The notes under the pieces: model-generated
Seen by the model: the letters and a program-made list of their open reading frames with translations, nothing else
Told to the model about the DNA's origin: nothing
The model's database searches: none
Assembly: GCA_039000515.1 (NCBI GenBank)
Contig: JBCFYV010011135.1
Span: 27,786,991-27,850,990 of the forward strand
Source: Timema cristinae
Taxonomy: Eukaryota > Arthropoda > Insecta > Phasmatodea > Timematidae
Length of the DNA stretch: 64,000 bases
Direction of reading: 5' to 3'
Part shown: positions 44,890 through 56,283 of the stretch, piece by piece
Layout of the letters: each line of letters opens with the position of its first letter
Position numbering within the stretch: the first letter of the stretch is position 1
Position numbers and translations under genes: made by a program

Positions 44890-45471
44890 ATTAAGAACCT
44901 TATCTGACAGTTAGAAAAGTTACTACAGTCCAATGTTCATAGCAAGAACCTTATCTGACAGCTAGAAAAGTTACTGCAGTCCAATGTTCATAGGAAGAAC
45001 CTTATCCGACAGCTAGAAAAATTACTACAGTCCAATGTTCATAGGAAGAACCTTATCTGATAGCTAGAAAAGTTACTGCAGTCCAATGTTCATAGGAAGA
45101 ACCTTATCCGACAGCTAGAAAAATTACTACAGTCCAATGTTCATAGGATGTTCATAAGAAGAACCTTATCTGATAGCTAGAACAGTTACTACAGTCCAAT
45201 GTTCATAGGAAGAACCTTATCTGACAGTTAGAAAAGTTACTACAGTCCAATGTTCATAGGAAGAACCTTATCTGACAGCTAGAAAAGTTACTGCAGTCCA
45301 ATGTTCATAGGAAGAACCTTATCCGACAGCTAGAAAAATTACTACAGTCCAATGTTCATAGGATGTTCATAGGAAGAACCTTATCTGACAGCTAGAAAAG
45401 TTCCTACAGTCCAATGTTTATAGGAAGAACCTTATCTGACAGATAGAAAAGTTACTACAGTCCAATGTTCA
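44890..45471 (+). repeat. 51-bp minisatellite Sat51, direct array
   Basis: About eleven units. A two-unit or three-unit block including the partial repeat TCATAGGATGTTCATAAGAA near 45145 and TCATAGGATGTTCATAGGAA near 45357 is duplicated, showing recent unequal exchange. Confidence 0.95.
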
Positions 45472-45559
45472 TGGGCTCTGGTTTCACAACAAACAATCTA
45501 TGACCAGGAATGAACCATGTTGCTTTCAAAGCGATCATGACTTCGGCTCTGTTCTAAGC

Positions 45560-47060
45560 ACGTCAGAGTTTATTATTTACGGATCAGGACAGCGATGAAA
45601 AAAAAAAATTTCATTCAGTTCCACCTTTTAAGAAAAAATGACATTACAAAACTTGAAATTTTCGGTGCAGGAATAGATCGTTCACTTCATCTGATATCCA
45701 AAATGAAATCGTAAAAATCATTTATCATGATATTCTTCGCAATGTGGTTGAAATAATAAAAAAGATAACAAAATTTGGTATAATAGTGGATGAAACAGTG
45801 ACATTAGTAGCAAGGAGCATGTGTCAACAAATATTTTAACTGTAGATCATGGCACATTCAATAATGATGAGGTGTTAATTAGATCAAATGAAACATCAAT
45901 GACTGGGGAAGCATTGTTTGATTTAATCAAAGATCCATCTCGGTTTTAGCTTAGGCCATTCACGAGGACAGTGCTGCGACGGTGGCTCCAATATGTCTTA
46001 AGCAAAAAGTTGGATTGGAAACAAAAAAACTAGCAGAGCAATCGTTAGCATTTTATATTCATTACGCTGCTCATGCTCTTAGTTAAGCATCACAAGACTC
46101 ATCCAAATCAATTAATTTGATTCAAGGCTGTTTGCAATGGGTCAATAGTATAGGAGTAGTTGTCAAAGATTCTCCCAAGTGGTCTGTAGTGTTTGCCAAA
46201 ATCCATTTTAAAAAAACCAATTTGGCTAGTGATGGACCATGCCGATTGTGTCAAACTCGTCTGAGTGTACGAGAAGTGTCATCTGGTATTCTAAACTTGT
46301 GTCCAACATTACTAGATATTACAGATACTTTGGTTTTTGTGAGTGATGTTAGCTATAGGGCAAGTGGAATTCAAAATCAGATTTCAAAAGGGAGTGGGTT
46401 TTTTGGAATGCATCTATGTCTATGGTGTTTTCATCGACTGAGAATTTAAGTGCGACTCTACGAAGTATTACTCAGACCATATTTGGTGCCAAAAAAGGCT
46501 GTGAATGTGGTAGTATAATGTAGAAAAGACAAAATAACAGATACTGTGTTTGATGGTATTAAGGATGAGGTTGGAAACAAAAATGGACCTTTCAGAACCA
46601 ATTGTACCAAAAAAAAGAAAAATCTTCAAAAAGTTTAGAATAGAACTAAAGCCCTGCTTCTAGTCAAGATTTTGAATTAACTAAAGCAAACTACGGGGAA
46701 AAAATTACTATGAGTTTAGATACAACAATATGAATGAAACAGAATAAAGGTTATAATAGGCTGGATTTGAAAAGTAACTTCATTTGGAAAAGAGTTTGGT
46801 GATGGCTCCAGCATCATGAACACATCTTAAATACTATATCTGAATTTTGAATTGATGAGGCAAAGCTTAAAAGATGAAAGGAATTTATCGAACCAGTGCT
46901 TCAAATTCCAAACAATGTTGAAGACTTTGTAAATAAATTAAAAGAAATGCATCCTGAAATGGAGAAACTATTTTCTGAATTCTGTACCTTCCAAAGAGCA
47001 GAGCAAAAACATACCTTTGAACGACCATGACACAAAAATGTTAAACTATATGTTTGCTTA
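45560..47060 (+). pseudogene. Decayed hAT/ZMYM1-like transposase
   Basis: hAT transposases cut and paste DNA with 8-bp target duplications; ZMYM1-like proteins are related. Pieces of one such protein can be read across all three plus frames: FGIIVDETVT (near 45777), GHSRGQCCDGGSNM (45954-45995, the conserved RGQxYDGAxNM block with the catalytic Asp), FYIHYAAHALS (near 46050), and CRLCQTRLSVREV (46240-46280, for the RPLCPTRWSVR block) within the open frame 46117-46449. Downstream, fragments such as LKEMHPEMEKLFSEFC continue to about 46990. Many stops and frameshifts make it non-functional. No terminal repeats found; its link to the two hAT-type elements here is unproven. Confidence 0.75.
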
Positions 47061-47313
47061 ACCGGATTTTGTTTTATAATGTTGACATAGTGAAAATAAT
47101 GAATTCATTCATCAGCACTAATTCTTTTAGATGCCAAATGTTTGGAAAAGTGGTTTGACTTTCATATTTGTACTCACCACACTGCCTTTTTTTTGTCTAC
47201 CCAAATTAAAAAATTGCAATTGTTCTATTTTAATCTTAATCAGAAATTAATTAGAAAATCTTTTCAAATCATCATTAGTATTTGGTTGGAACTAATAAAT
47301 CCAACAGCATAAC
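47061..47313. other. Unassigned AT-rich DNA
   Basis: Possible non-coding 3' part of the transposase element; nothing recognisable. Confidence 0.4.
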
Positions 47314-47324
47314 TGTATTTAATT

Positions 47325-47612
47325 AATTATTATTATTATTATTAGCACCGCGTCTTACTACCCATTCGGGTTATACGCACTTACGCTAATGTGTAATGGA
47401 AGGGTGATTGTGAGATGAAATGGAGGACCTACAGTTTAACGTGGAATCCGAACCACGGTGGAGGCCTGGCATTCCCCACCTTCACAAGATGTCTTGTCAG
47501 AGGTGAAGGAAGGGTTTGGTAATCAGATAAATCTGTGCCGGGACCGAGGATTGAACCCCGGCCGCCAGCACAGAAGTCTTGACACCTTACCCCTAGACCA
47601 CCAGGTCACCGA
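47325..47612 (-). mobile_element. SINE-B, inverted, with 11-bp target duplication
   Basis: Inverse tail then GCACCGCGTCTTACTACCCA, inverse B box GAGGATTGAACCCCGGCC, inverse head AGACCACCAGGTCACC. TGTATTTAATT flanks it at 47314-47324 and 47613-47623. Confidence 0.95.
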
Positions 47613-47623
47613 TGTATTTAATT

Positions 47624-48623
47624 TTTTTTTAAATGTATGTTCCTCTCCCATTCATTGCCTTTCCTTTTTTTTTTACTTAACCTATATTGACCTGTACATG
47701 ACGTCATTTTGGCCCCGCCATTTTTTTTTACTTAATATACCTTAACGAGGACAACATAATTTTTCTATCATCCCTCCCCCTCAAACAAATAGGTTCCGAC
47801 ACCCCTGCGACTTATAACCTATACAGGCTATCACAAAAATAGGGGTTAGGGAAGAGGATGGTTGAAATTAGAGTAAATGTATCAGCAATTGGCGCGGATT
47901 AAGATTGGAAAAACTCACTATCTTGATTGACTTTTGTTTTGGTAAACTTGAAACCATTGCGAACTGACAACGAGAGGTCGATTTGCAACACGCTATTGTC
48001 CTAATGTTGAGGAGGGGATTGAGGAGGAAGAGGAGTAAATAAAGGAGGGTCGTGAAAGATTAGAAAGGGGGGGGGGAAGGGGTGCAGAAGATGCGTCATC
48101 ATGACGCACGATATTGGACGGAAAAAAAGAGGGGGTTATAATTCCAGAAAATTATTGAGCGGGGAGGGGGGAAATGTAAAAACTAAACAAAGGGCGTTGC
48201 CTCGGTAACCCCCCATATTTTTTCCCCAAGGTCAACAACACGTCACTTTTTGCCCCTGTGCCTAGTCGCATCGATTGACAACAGGCCATGAAGGAGAAAC
48301 ATTAAATAAATATAACTCCAAGTTAAGTGTTTGTTTTTAATATATTAAACGCTCCATCATCAGTACTGTCTATAGGGAACTTAGCCATTGTCGTGACGTG
48401 GAGTGTTGCCAGGGTAATCAGAGTGACGCCGCCTTAGAATATGGCATCATCTGACTACTGGGGTAATCCAAAAACCACGAAACAGTGTCGTTAAGCGGAA
48501 CTCTGATGTCTGCATGTTGTTCCACGGGCTGTGGGGGTGGGGGTGGTAAAGGGGCCGGGTGGGGGGGGGGGTTGTACATCACAGCGTTACATACTTTTAA
48601 TGTTGAAATAATATTTAAAATAG
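47624..48623. other. Unassigned DNA, purine-rich centre
   Basis: About 48000-48190 is G/A-rich with G10 near 48067; another G10 run is near 48561. Frames here are low complexity. No gene recognised. Confidence 0.5.
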
Positions 48624-48634
48624 ATAAAAATGAG

Positions 48635-48901
48635 GTGACTTGGCGGTCTAGGGGGTAAAGTGTCGGACTTCTGTGCCGGGGAGTCCCAGCACAGATTTAT
48701 CTGATTACCAAACCCTTCCTTCACCTCTGACAAGACGTGTATTAATCACAACTTGTGAATGTGGGGAATGCCCAGGCCTTCACCGTGGTTCGGATCCCAC
48801 GTTAAACTGTAGGCCCTCCATTTCATCTCACAATCACCCTACCATTACACATTAGCGTAAGTGCGTGCAAGCCGAACGTATAGTAAGACGCTGTGATAAT
48901 A
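48635..48901 (+). mobile_element. SINE-B, with 11-bp target duplication
   Basis: Head GTGACTTGGCGGTCTAGGGG. The B-box region is partly deleted (GCCGGGGAGTCCCAGCACAG lacks the usual GTTCAATCC). Tail ends GTAAGACGCTGTGATAAT. ATAAAAATGAG flanks it at 48624-48634 and 48902-48912. Confidence 0.9.
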
Positions 48902-48912
48902 ATAAAAATGAG

Positions 48913-49736
48913 ATAAAGATCAACAAAATAAAGAGAAATGCGAAAAAGAAAAGATTATAATAAAGAAGAAATATAAAGAGTGATTTCTATAAGAGTTCTA
49001 GTGATTTTGTTAAACACGCAGACTGCATTCAAGGGACTCAGTGATACTAACAGGAGGTCCCAAAGGTTAACTATGTAACTTGTCCGTCTACTTGGTGACT
49101 AAGGGTTGTGGAATGAGAGAATTGGGGGGGGGGGGGGTAGTCGATTGCCCGTCCAGATATAGGTCGAGGTCAACCAGCACCCATTTCGTAACTGGTGTAT
49201 CCTCTCCCATCATTAGGGGCTAACGTAACAAAAAACATAAAGGCATTTATTTCTAAATAAAATGTATGTTTACGCATCCCTGCTGAATCTGGAGTATTAA
49301 AAAAAAAAGAATATGGTATCAAAAGAAAACAATCTCTGTAAATACATAAGCTAAAGCCCTGACTCACTCACTCATCACTAATTCTCACACTTCCCACGAA
49401 GCTAGAGGGCTGAAATTAGGCGCAGCTGTTCCTTATAAGCTAATTAGGAAAAGTAAGACTGTTTTATTCCTATGTTTTCTAATTAAGGGGGCGAAATTGG
49501 GGTAGCTACTCTAATCAACTATATTGCTTTATAAACTCTTTTTAAAAGTTTAAAGGGCAATAATCCGGTAAGTTTGTTCTAATATTGCCTTCGAAAAAAA
49601 ATAGTGATTATTTTTAACCCCGTTGATGCTTCTAATGGGTGAAATTAACAAGAAATTAATTAACATATGTAATCAAGCAACTCCAAGAGACGGTAGAAGT
49701 ATGTAGTTTATATTTTGCTGAATTTGGTGGTGTTTG

Positions 49737-49738
<2 letters not shown>
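48913..49738. other. Unassigned DNA
   Basis: G13 run near 49124. A GACTCACTCACTCATCACTA phrase near 49360 resembles the start of the Helitron-like block at 42360. The minus frame 49170-49367 not recognised. Confidence 0.4.

Positions 49739-49800
<62 letters not shown>
49739..49800. repeat. (GT)n microsatellite
   Basis: About 30 uninterrupted GT units. The Thr/His-repeat frame on the minus strand (49673-49912) is caused by it. Confidence 0.97.
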
Positions 49801-49801
<1 letters not shown>

Positions 49802-49936
49802 TGAGGGAGAGGGCCCGGCCCAGGGTAGTGTGTGATGGTGGGGAATGCTGGGAAGGGAGAGACCTGTCCCGCCACGCTCAGCTGGTAGCGCCCCTGGCAG
49901 TAGGCAAGCCACCTTAATAATCTATAGAAATATGTG

Positions 49937-50095
49937 GTGTTTTCAGAGTGTAAAATGTCAACTTTCCAACTATGTTTACAAGTCTATAGATGTATAGGGA
50001 CATAGAACATAGTTTTGTGTTAGTTCCAGTAAACAACAAACTCGTGTACTGTTAAAGGCCTTGTCAATATTTAACCTAAATAAAACCTCTGATTG
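49937..50095 (-). repeat. Dispersed repeat Rep-Z, partial inverted copy
   Basis: Reverse complement of about 19545-19690: AACTATGTTTACAAGTCTAT, ACATAGTTTTGTGTTAGTTC, TTGTCAATATTTAACCTAAA. Confidence 0.7.
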
Positions 50096-50356
50096 GCCAT
50101 ATATCAGCCACCAAGGCAGCTCCTACCTGTATCAAACTCTATAAAGGGGTTAATTAATAACAACATAATAAATGCCATACATTTCCGAAATAAAGAGTGG
50201 TTTTACAGCAACAACCAATCTAATATCGCTACCCACCCGTCCCGTGAGCCTAACGTGCCAAAATGGACTTGGTGTTATGGATGGGTGTCGGCAAAAAACT
50301 GTGGGGCTCGTTTTGAACTTGTTTATGGAAATAGATTAATTATGCTACTAGTGTAT
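50096..50356. other. Unassigned DNA with open frame
   Basis: The plus frame at 50093-50404 encodes a moderately protein-like stretch (NKEWFYSNNQSNIATHPSRE, VPKWTWCYGWVSAKNCG) but no domain is recognised and it runs into the SINE tail. Unproven. Confidence 0.25.
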
Positions 50357-50365
50357 AATGTGATG

Positions 50366-50682
50366 TATTATTATTATTATTATTATTATTATCATTATTA
50401 TTAGCACCGCGTCTTACTACCCGTTCGGGTTATACGCACTTACGCTAATGTGTAATGGTAGGGTGATTGTGAGATGAAATGGAGGACCTACAGTTTAACA
50501 GGGGATCCGAACCACGGTGGAGGCCTGTTATTCCACACATTCACAAGTTATGATTAATACACGTCTTGTCAGAGGTAAAGGAAGGGTTTGGTTATCAGAT
50601 ATATCTGTGCTGGGACCGAGGATTGATCCCCGGACCCCCGGCACAGAAGTCCGACACCTTACCCCTAGACCGATATATCACC
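50366..50682 (-). mobile_element. SINE-B, inverted full-length, 9-bp target duplication
   Basis: Inverse tail with about ten ATT units, GCACCGCGTCTTACTACCCG, inverse B box GAGGATTGATCCCCGGAC, inverse head degraded to AGACCGATATATCACC. AATGTGATG flanks it at 50357-50365 and 50683-50691. The frame 50517-50711 is a by-product. Confidence 0.93.
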
Positions 50683-50691
50683 AATGTGATG

Positions 50692-50975
50692 GAGGATTTA
50701 GAACTAATTGAAAGAGTTTAGGAAAAGCTATATATATATGTCCCTTCTCAGAAGTCCGTACCCTGATCTGTTTTCGGTGTTATAATCCTATCTAGTGTCG
50801 AACACCTGACCATCCAGCGCTGTACTTGGTGGCAGAGTGGTGTAAAGCACTTTAAACCAAACCCACTAGCAACTGACGTACGTCTCTCTCTGCCCCCCCC
50901 CCCCCGCCCCCCTCCTTTCCTCCTCTAAAAGTCTAAAAAGTCGCAGCTAAACAAAAAAAATAAGGGGTGTTTCCC
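50692..50975. other. Unassigned DNA with C-run
   Basis: A run of C with single G (about 20 bp) near 50896. Nothing recognised. Confidence 0.5.
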
Positions 50976-52101
50976 CTAAGGGTACGGCCAGACTGAGCGC
51001 GCGAGCGACTAAAATATAAAATAGAACACATTGGTTGTAATGGGGGGTGGCCACACTGGAGCGAGCGAGCGCGCGAGCGACTGAGCGCGCACGCTTGAAA
51101 GATAGAACTGGTTCTATTTTTCAAGCGCGCGCGCTCGACCCGGTACAGTCTAGTTTCCAGGCGCTAGGCAATATTATTGTATGTTGGTTCATTGAGTGCT
51201 AGGGAAACTTCTTATTTTGACATGATATTTGACTTTTTTCTATCAGTGATAGGTTTAACACACTTTCTATTAATGGCCTAATTTAATTGGTAAGACCATA
51301 AATAATATAATGTATATATGTAAACCCGATATGTTAAAATACTTCAATATTATAATAAAAGTAGGCCTTTACAAATAAGAATCACCATTAGTTTGGAGAA
51401 AGTATGAAAAAACCACAACAATAAATAAGTTTTAAAAATCACCTTCAGTTCACTGAGCCAAGATTCGAACCTTTGCCTCCTAGTCAAAAGCTATCGAGTG
51501 CAACGCACCATTCCGCCACTGGTGCTGCTAATCTGATTTTAAAACACTTCAGTACAGTACCATACACATTTCTTAATTTATTAATTGGATGCACTCCTAC
51601 TTTTTTCTTTTTTATATTATTATTATTAGCACCGCGTCTTACTACCCGTTCGGGTTATACGCACTTACGCTAATGTGTAATGGTAGGGCGATTGTGAGAT
51701 GAAATGGAGGACCTACAGTTTAACGTGGAATCCGAACCACGGTGGAGGCCTGGCATTCCCCACATTCACAAGATGTCTTGTCAGAGGTGAAGGAAGGGTT
51801 TGGAAATCAGATAAAACTGTGCCGGGACCGAGGATTGAACCCCGGCCGCCAGCATAGAAGTCTGACACCTTACCCCTAGACCACCAGGTCACCCTTCTTT
51901 TTTATAAATACACAATATTTTATGTAAAAATTTTCGAGGAACAGAGATGTACCAAGTGTCTTTGACAGAGACATTTTCTCTGATGAACTAGGGTCTGCTA
52001 ATTACGCGCTCGTGCGCTCGCTCGCTCGCTCGCCAGTTTGGCCACCCAGTCGCTTGCGCGCTCGCTCGCTCGCACGCTTGTCAGTCTGGCCGAACCCTAA
52101 G
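50976..52101. mobile_element. TIR-G element, longest copy
   Basis: Left end CTAAGGGTACGGCCAGACTG, right end CAGTCTGGCCGAACCCTAAG, an almost perfect 20-bp inverted repeat. Subterminal regions are packed with GAGCGAGCG/CGCTCGCTCG words. Inside are ATTATTGTATGTTGGTTCAT and an inverse tRNA-like box, AAGATTCGAACCTTTGCC. A SINE-B is nested at 51617-51894. No transposase. Confidence 0.8.
51617..51894 (-). mobile_element. SINE-B nested in TIR-G, 12-bp target duplication
   Basis: Inverse tail then GCACCGCGTCTTACTACCCG, inverse B box GAGGATTGAACCCCGGCC, inverse head AGACCACCAGGTCACC. TTCTTTTTTATA flanks it at 51605-51616 and 51895-51906. Confidence 0.95.
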
Positions 52102-53465
52102 ATACTAGTTTCAACAACACTCTGCGTTATGCAAATTGGCAAAACAATCTATGTCTTTTTAAAAGATGACCTGGTATGAATAAACGGCCGTTGATTCAGG
52201 ACGGATGACAGTAGGAGTTCTTAAGCTTACGACATCCTTGCGTACCCTAAATTACCTAAGGCTCCAAACTATGACACTTAACATTTTAGAGCCCGATTAC
52301 GTCATTCTTTTATATCGCCTTGGAAATAAGAGAATAAGTATGGATGACACTCTCCTAAATACACATAATTATAAAAAGAGATCTGCTTACAGTAGACTAG
52401 ATAACGTCGCGTGTAGGTTTACGTGTCAAGTGTTTCAAATAAATATAATAACAATGATAATACATCTTTTTTTTTTCGAGACTCCCACGTTATCTTAGAC
52501 TAATATTACCTTTCCTCCACTTCCAAAACCCCCTTTTTCCCTCCCAAAAAAAAAAAATCTGGCTGTACGAAAGCCCTACCTACAATACATTTGAAGAGAT
52601 AAGACTGTCAGCGTTGGGATTACATTATAATACGTGGTAAGGAGGGGGGGGGGGGCAATCTACAAATATTTACTTTCAAAATAGGACACTTATATTTAAT
52701 CAAATTTATTTGCTCAGACATCCCTCCCCCCACCCCTTTTATTTATTTTTCCACCTATACTGGTGGTCACGCAGTTTAAGGCTGGATTGTCTGTGACCGA
52801 AAAATAAAGATGGAGGTAAAGAAGAAAATTTTCCGCAGTGGCGTTTGCGATGGAGGGTTTAAATTGTGGACGTGGTACCTAAAGACTATTGTTCTTCAAA
52901 ATATAGTATGTTAAGAAACAAGTGGTTTATAAGACGGGGGGGGGGGGGGGGTTGATAGGAAGCATAGAGTATAGGGGGAATGGACAAATGTTGGGCCAAC
53001 TTTAAAATTATTTTAGTTAACTTATTGATGACAAAAAAATTGAAGTATAATTTTGAACATAACGAATTTACAAAAGCTCACATTCATTTGTTTCTTTACT
53101 ACTACTGCTACTACTTTCACTAAGACTACTATCACTACCACTAATTAAAATTATTATTATTATTATCTATTTAATTAGTTTAAAATATTTTACAGAAACA
53201 ATAATAGAACAATTTTCCGTTTTGAAAATTTCTTCGGAAAAAATATAGGGAAAATGTTCCGCCTCACATTTCTAGGGTGAAGGAGGTTAGTTGTGGATGA
53301 CTTTCCAAGTGACATTTATCGTCCCACCTTTTCTCCACACTAATGGAGGTACATTTCTTCTAAAAAGAGTGGTGGTCCCAATAGTGGGCTAGAAGGGGCT
53401 AATAAATATTTCTTCCTACCTCTCCATCACCACCCCAAATAAAAAATTAAAAAAAATAAAAATGT
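52102..53465. other. Unassigned DNA
   Basis: G-runs near 52646 (12) and 52937 (15). CTGGTGGTCACGCAGTTTAA near 52760 resembles a SINE-A2 head. The frame at 52205-52498 is not recognised. No gene supported. Confidence 0.45.
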
Positions 53466-53842
53466 CACTGCGTTTCACTACCATTTGGGCTACGCATGTA
53501 TTTTATTACGTTAATGCCAGGTCGCCACCGTGGTTCGGATCCCACGTTTAAACTGTAGGTCCTTCATTTCATCTCACAATCACCCTACCATTACACATTA
53601 GCGTAAGTGCGTATAACCCGAACGGGTAGTAAGACGCGGTGCTAATAATAATAATAATATTACGTTAATGGTATGGTGCTGAGAAAGGTAACATTTTAGA
53701 AGATTAGTAGCCGTATTTGAGTGGAGGGTGAAGTGAAAACTATTCTAGGGAAAAAACCATTCGAACCCCAATCTCCCCATCATTATTGGCAGTCTAGTCT
53801 ACTGCAAGAGTAGCGCCTTAAACCATGCGGCCACTAAAATGG
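53466..53842 (-). mobile_element. SINE-A2, split by a SINE-B
   Basis: Outside 53517-53670 the sequence is an inverted SINE-A2: tail TCACTGCGTTTCACTACCAT, body GAGTGGAGGGTGAAGTGAAA, inverse B box TTCGAACCCCAATCTCC, inverse head CATGCGGCCACTAAAATGGG. Confidence 0.8.
53517..53657 (+). mobile_element. 5'-truncated SINE-B nested in SINE-A2
   Basis: Begins inside the SINE-B body at CCAGGTCGCCACCGTGGTTC and keeps the complete tail plus (TAA)n. TATTACGTTAATG flanks it at 53504-53516 and 53658-53670 (13 bp). 5' truncation with an intact tail and duplication is the signature of target-primed reverse transcription. Confidence 0.95.
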
Positions 53843-54772
53843 GTCTTGAGAGATCAACAGGATTTTTAGCACGGGTTCGATTACCGGATCATTTTTAAGG
53901 ATACATCAATATTTTATTATGGTTAATTTAAAAGTATCGGTAATATCTCCCAAAAATGACAGCTGAAGCTCACATGACTTGACGTATTCATACGTGAAAA
54001 TATATCTAGTAACTTTTCTAGTTGTCATATAAACGACTTATTAATATTTCTATCCAAAGCGTGCTGGAACCTGTATGTGGTCACAACAACTTTTGGACCT
54101 CTTGCTAGAGATGAGCGCATCACTGCAACTTCCCCTTCCCCCCACCCATAGCACCTCACACACCCACATCGTCTCTCAACTCCCCTCCCTCCCTCCTGCA
54201 CCCCTTGACCTTGAAACTTCCTCTACCTTTGCTACACACGCGCTTTATCGGGTTCGGTTCGCGCCCACACACAAACACACGCGCGCATCTCATCTTCATT
54301 TTCTCACTCCCCCCCCCCCCCCCCCACTCCATCCAACCATTCTCTCTTTCCCCAGGGATTCAATTTGTACTTCACCTGACCTTCAAACGAGTCTTATCCC
54401 TGGATCTCATTTTTCCATGTTACTAATACGAGAGTTAATATCGTCGCGATTGTATTACTATATATTGTGCAAGTGCTAAACTGGATATCATCTCTGATTA
54501 GTTATTATTGGGACACAGCTTGTCATTCTCTTGTTTTCTTGTGGCCAATCTTCCCTCAAATATAAGATAAGTTTGGCAACGCTGGTTAGTCGATGTTGCC
54601 AGTAACTCCTTATTACCCCAGCACACCACCTTCATACATAATTGAGAACGAGGAGATTTGGCAACAATTAACTGGGAAAGAACGAAGATAAAGCTTTTCT
54701 ACTTAATTCAAGTTGGCAGGCCACATTTACGGAAACTTTGTGTGTGTTTTCTTTTCAATCTTTTGTTCTCTA
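53843..54772. other. Unassigned DNA with polypyrimidine tract
   Basis: 53960-54020 resembles the Sat51 flank (GACTTGACGTATTCATACGT, CTAGTAACTTTTCTAGTTGT) but has no array. 54110-54420 is strongly C/T-rich on this strand with a C18 run near 54309; the frames there are consequences of that bias. Confidence 0.5.
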
Positions 54773-54982
54773 GTTGTGCTCATATGTGCCCGAAAACAAA
54801 CATTTGTGCTCTATAACTAGGTAGTCTAGAGAATATCAAAATGTAACGTGCCAACTTGAGCTTTTCGTACACCGTAAACTGTAGAAAACTTGAGCTCAAG
54901 CTAGCCCACCACATTAAATATTCTCTAGACTCCCTAATTTCTAGAGCATAAATGTTAAATTTCAGGCACACATGAGCACAAA
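54773..54982. mobile_element. TA-flanked MITE with long imperfect inverted ends
   Basis: Arms of about 65 bp: GTTGTGCTCATATGTGCCCG on the left and AGGCACACATGAGCACAAA on the right, with TCTAGAGAATAT and ATATTCTCTAGA as the inner pairs. TA lies on each side (54771-54772 and 54983-54984). Consistent with a Tc1/mariner-type MITE, though the terminal sequence is unfamiliar. Confidence 0.7.
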
Positions 54983-54992
54983 TAGAGCACAA

Positions 54993-55133
<141 letters not shown>

Positions 55134-55744
55134 AAGTTTTCGGTGATGTGGCGTGCTAACTTGAGTTACGTATCTTTTTCTCCATCAGCCCTGCAGTTCC
55201 CTCAGAAATGATACTCTGCTCAGACACTGTTGTCCTTCAAATAGGTCACCTTACTTATATATTTCCTCTCGGTTTTCAAGAGAGTTTAATTAACATTCAA
55301 ACACGTAACGTTGAGGTCCAATGACAAGAGTTTTATATTCTACAAGCCTTAATCGGTCGTATCGGATACCTGACCCTGAAATGCAGCTGATAAGGAAACG
55401 GTTGACATTGAGATATTCCAAGAACTGTACTTCCCCCTACCCTTCTCCCCCCCTCTCTGCCGCCATCTCACATCCTTCGGCCAATTGACGTCATCATAGA
55501 AATGATTCATCCGTGCTTATAGAGCCACATTATAATTTTTTACTATATTGGAGTTATAGCAGCGGTGACTCGATCCCCGTTTAGTTTACTGTAGTTGATA
55601 CTTTACAAAATTGTTTTCCAGTCTCCTTCCATTTAGATTCGTAAATTAAATGTCTATATTCAAAACAAATCGAATTGTACAGTAAATAATCTGACCAGTA
55701 TAAATGGTACGATTTAATAGTCAAGCCAAAGACAGCAAAACATT
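55134..55744. other. Unassigned DNA
   Basis: Begins with GGCGTGCTAACTTGAGTTAC, related to the centre of the preceding MITE. A C-rich patch is near 55440. Nothing else recognised. Confidence 0.4.
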
Positions 55745-56090
55745 TTATGAACCATATGTATGGCTTTATTTATGGTTCAAACAATATCAAAATTAAGATA
55801 CAAATACAAATTAAGGGGGCTGTGTTACCATAAAAAGCACTTCAGAAAGTTTCTAGAGGTGTTTAATATTTAGAAATTTCCCTAACTTTCGGCATTTTTG
55901 GGTTTATTTTACCATTAAAAAAACACTTCACAGAGATTCAAAAAGTGTTTAGTATTTAGAAATTTTCCGAACCTTCGGCAGGAAAAGAAATCCCCACTAC
56001 AGATAGCTTCTAGAATTGTCTTATTTAGAATTTTTTTTTATATATATCTTCCAGCGATTGGGGGATGTACCCACCAAAATCTCCCCCTCC
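55745..56090 (+). repeat. Dispersed repeat Rep-T, second copy
   Basis: Matches 34250-34410, with an internal tandem duplication: the block around ACCATTAAAAAAACACTTCA followed by GTTTAGTATTTAGAAATTTT repeats the preceding block. Confidence 0.65.
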
Positions 56091-56283
56091 CCCTGAAATA
56101 ATTGACTGGCTAAGGCCTTGAGTTAAGGTATAATTCTGAAACAAACTTTCTAGATACACTTTCCAGTACATCTATTTTGTTACGACTTCTCAATTTAAAT
56201 TAAGAGGGCGACGGTTGATATGGACATGTTTTATAGCAAAATAAATAGAAAATTGTTGGTTAAATTGTATATTTATTTTTATT

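Noticed and set aside
54075..54479. Pro/Ser/Leu-rich frame of 134 residues
   Set aside because: Produced by a strongly C/T-rich tract with a C18 run; no domain and two overlapping frames look alike.
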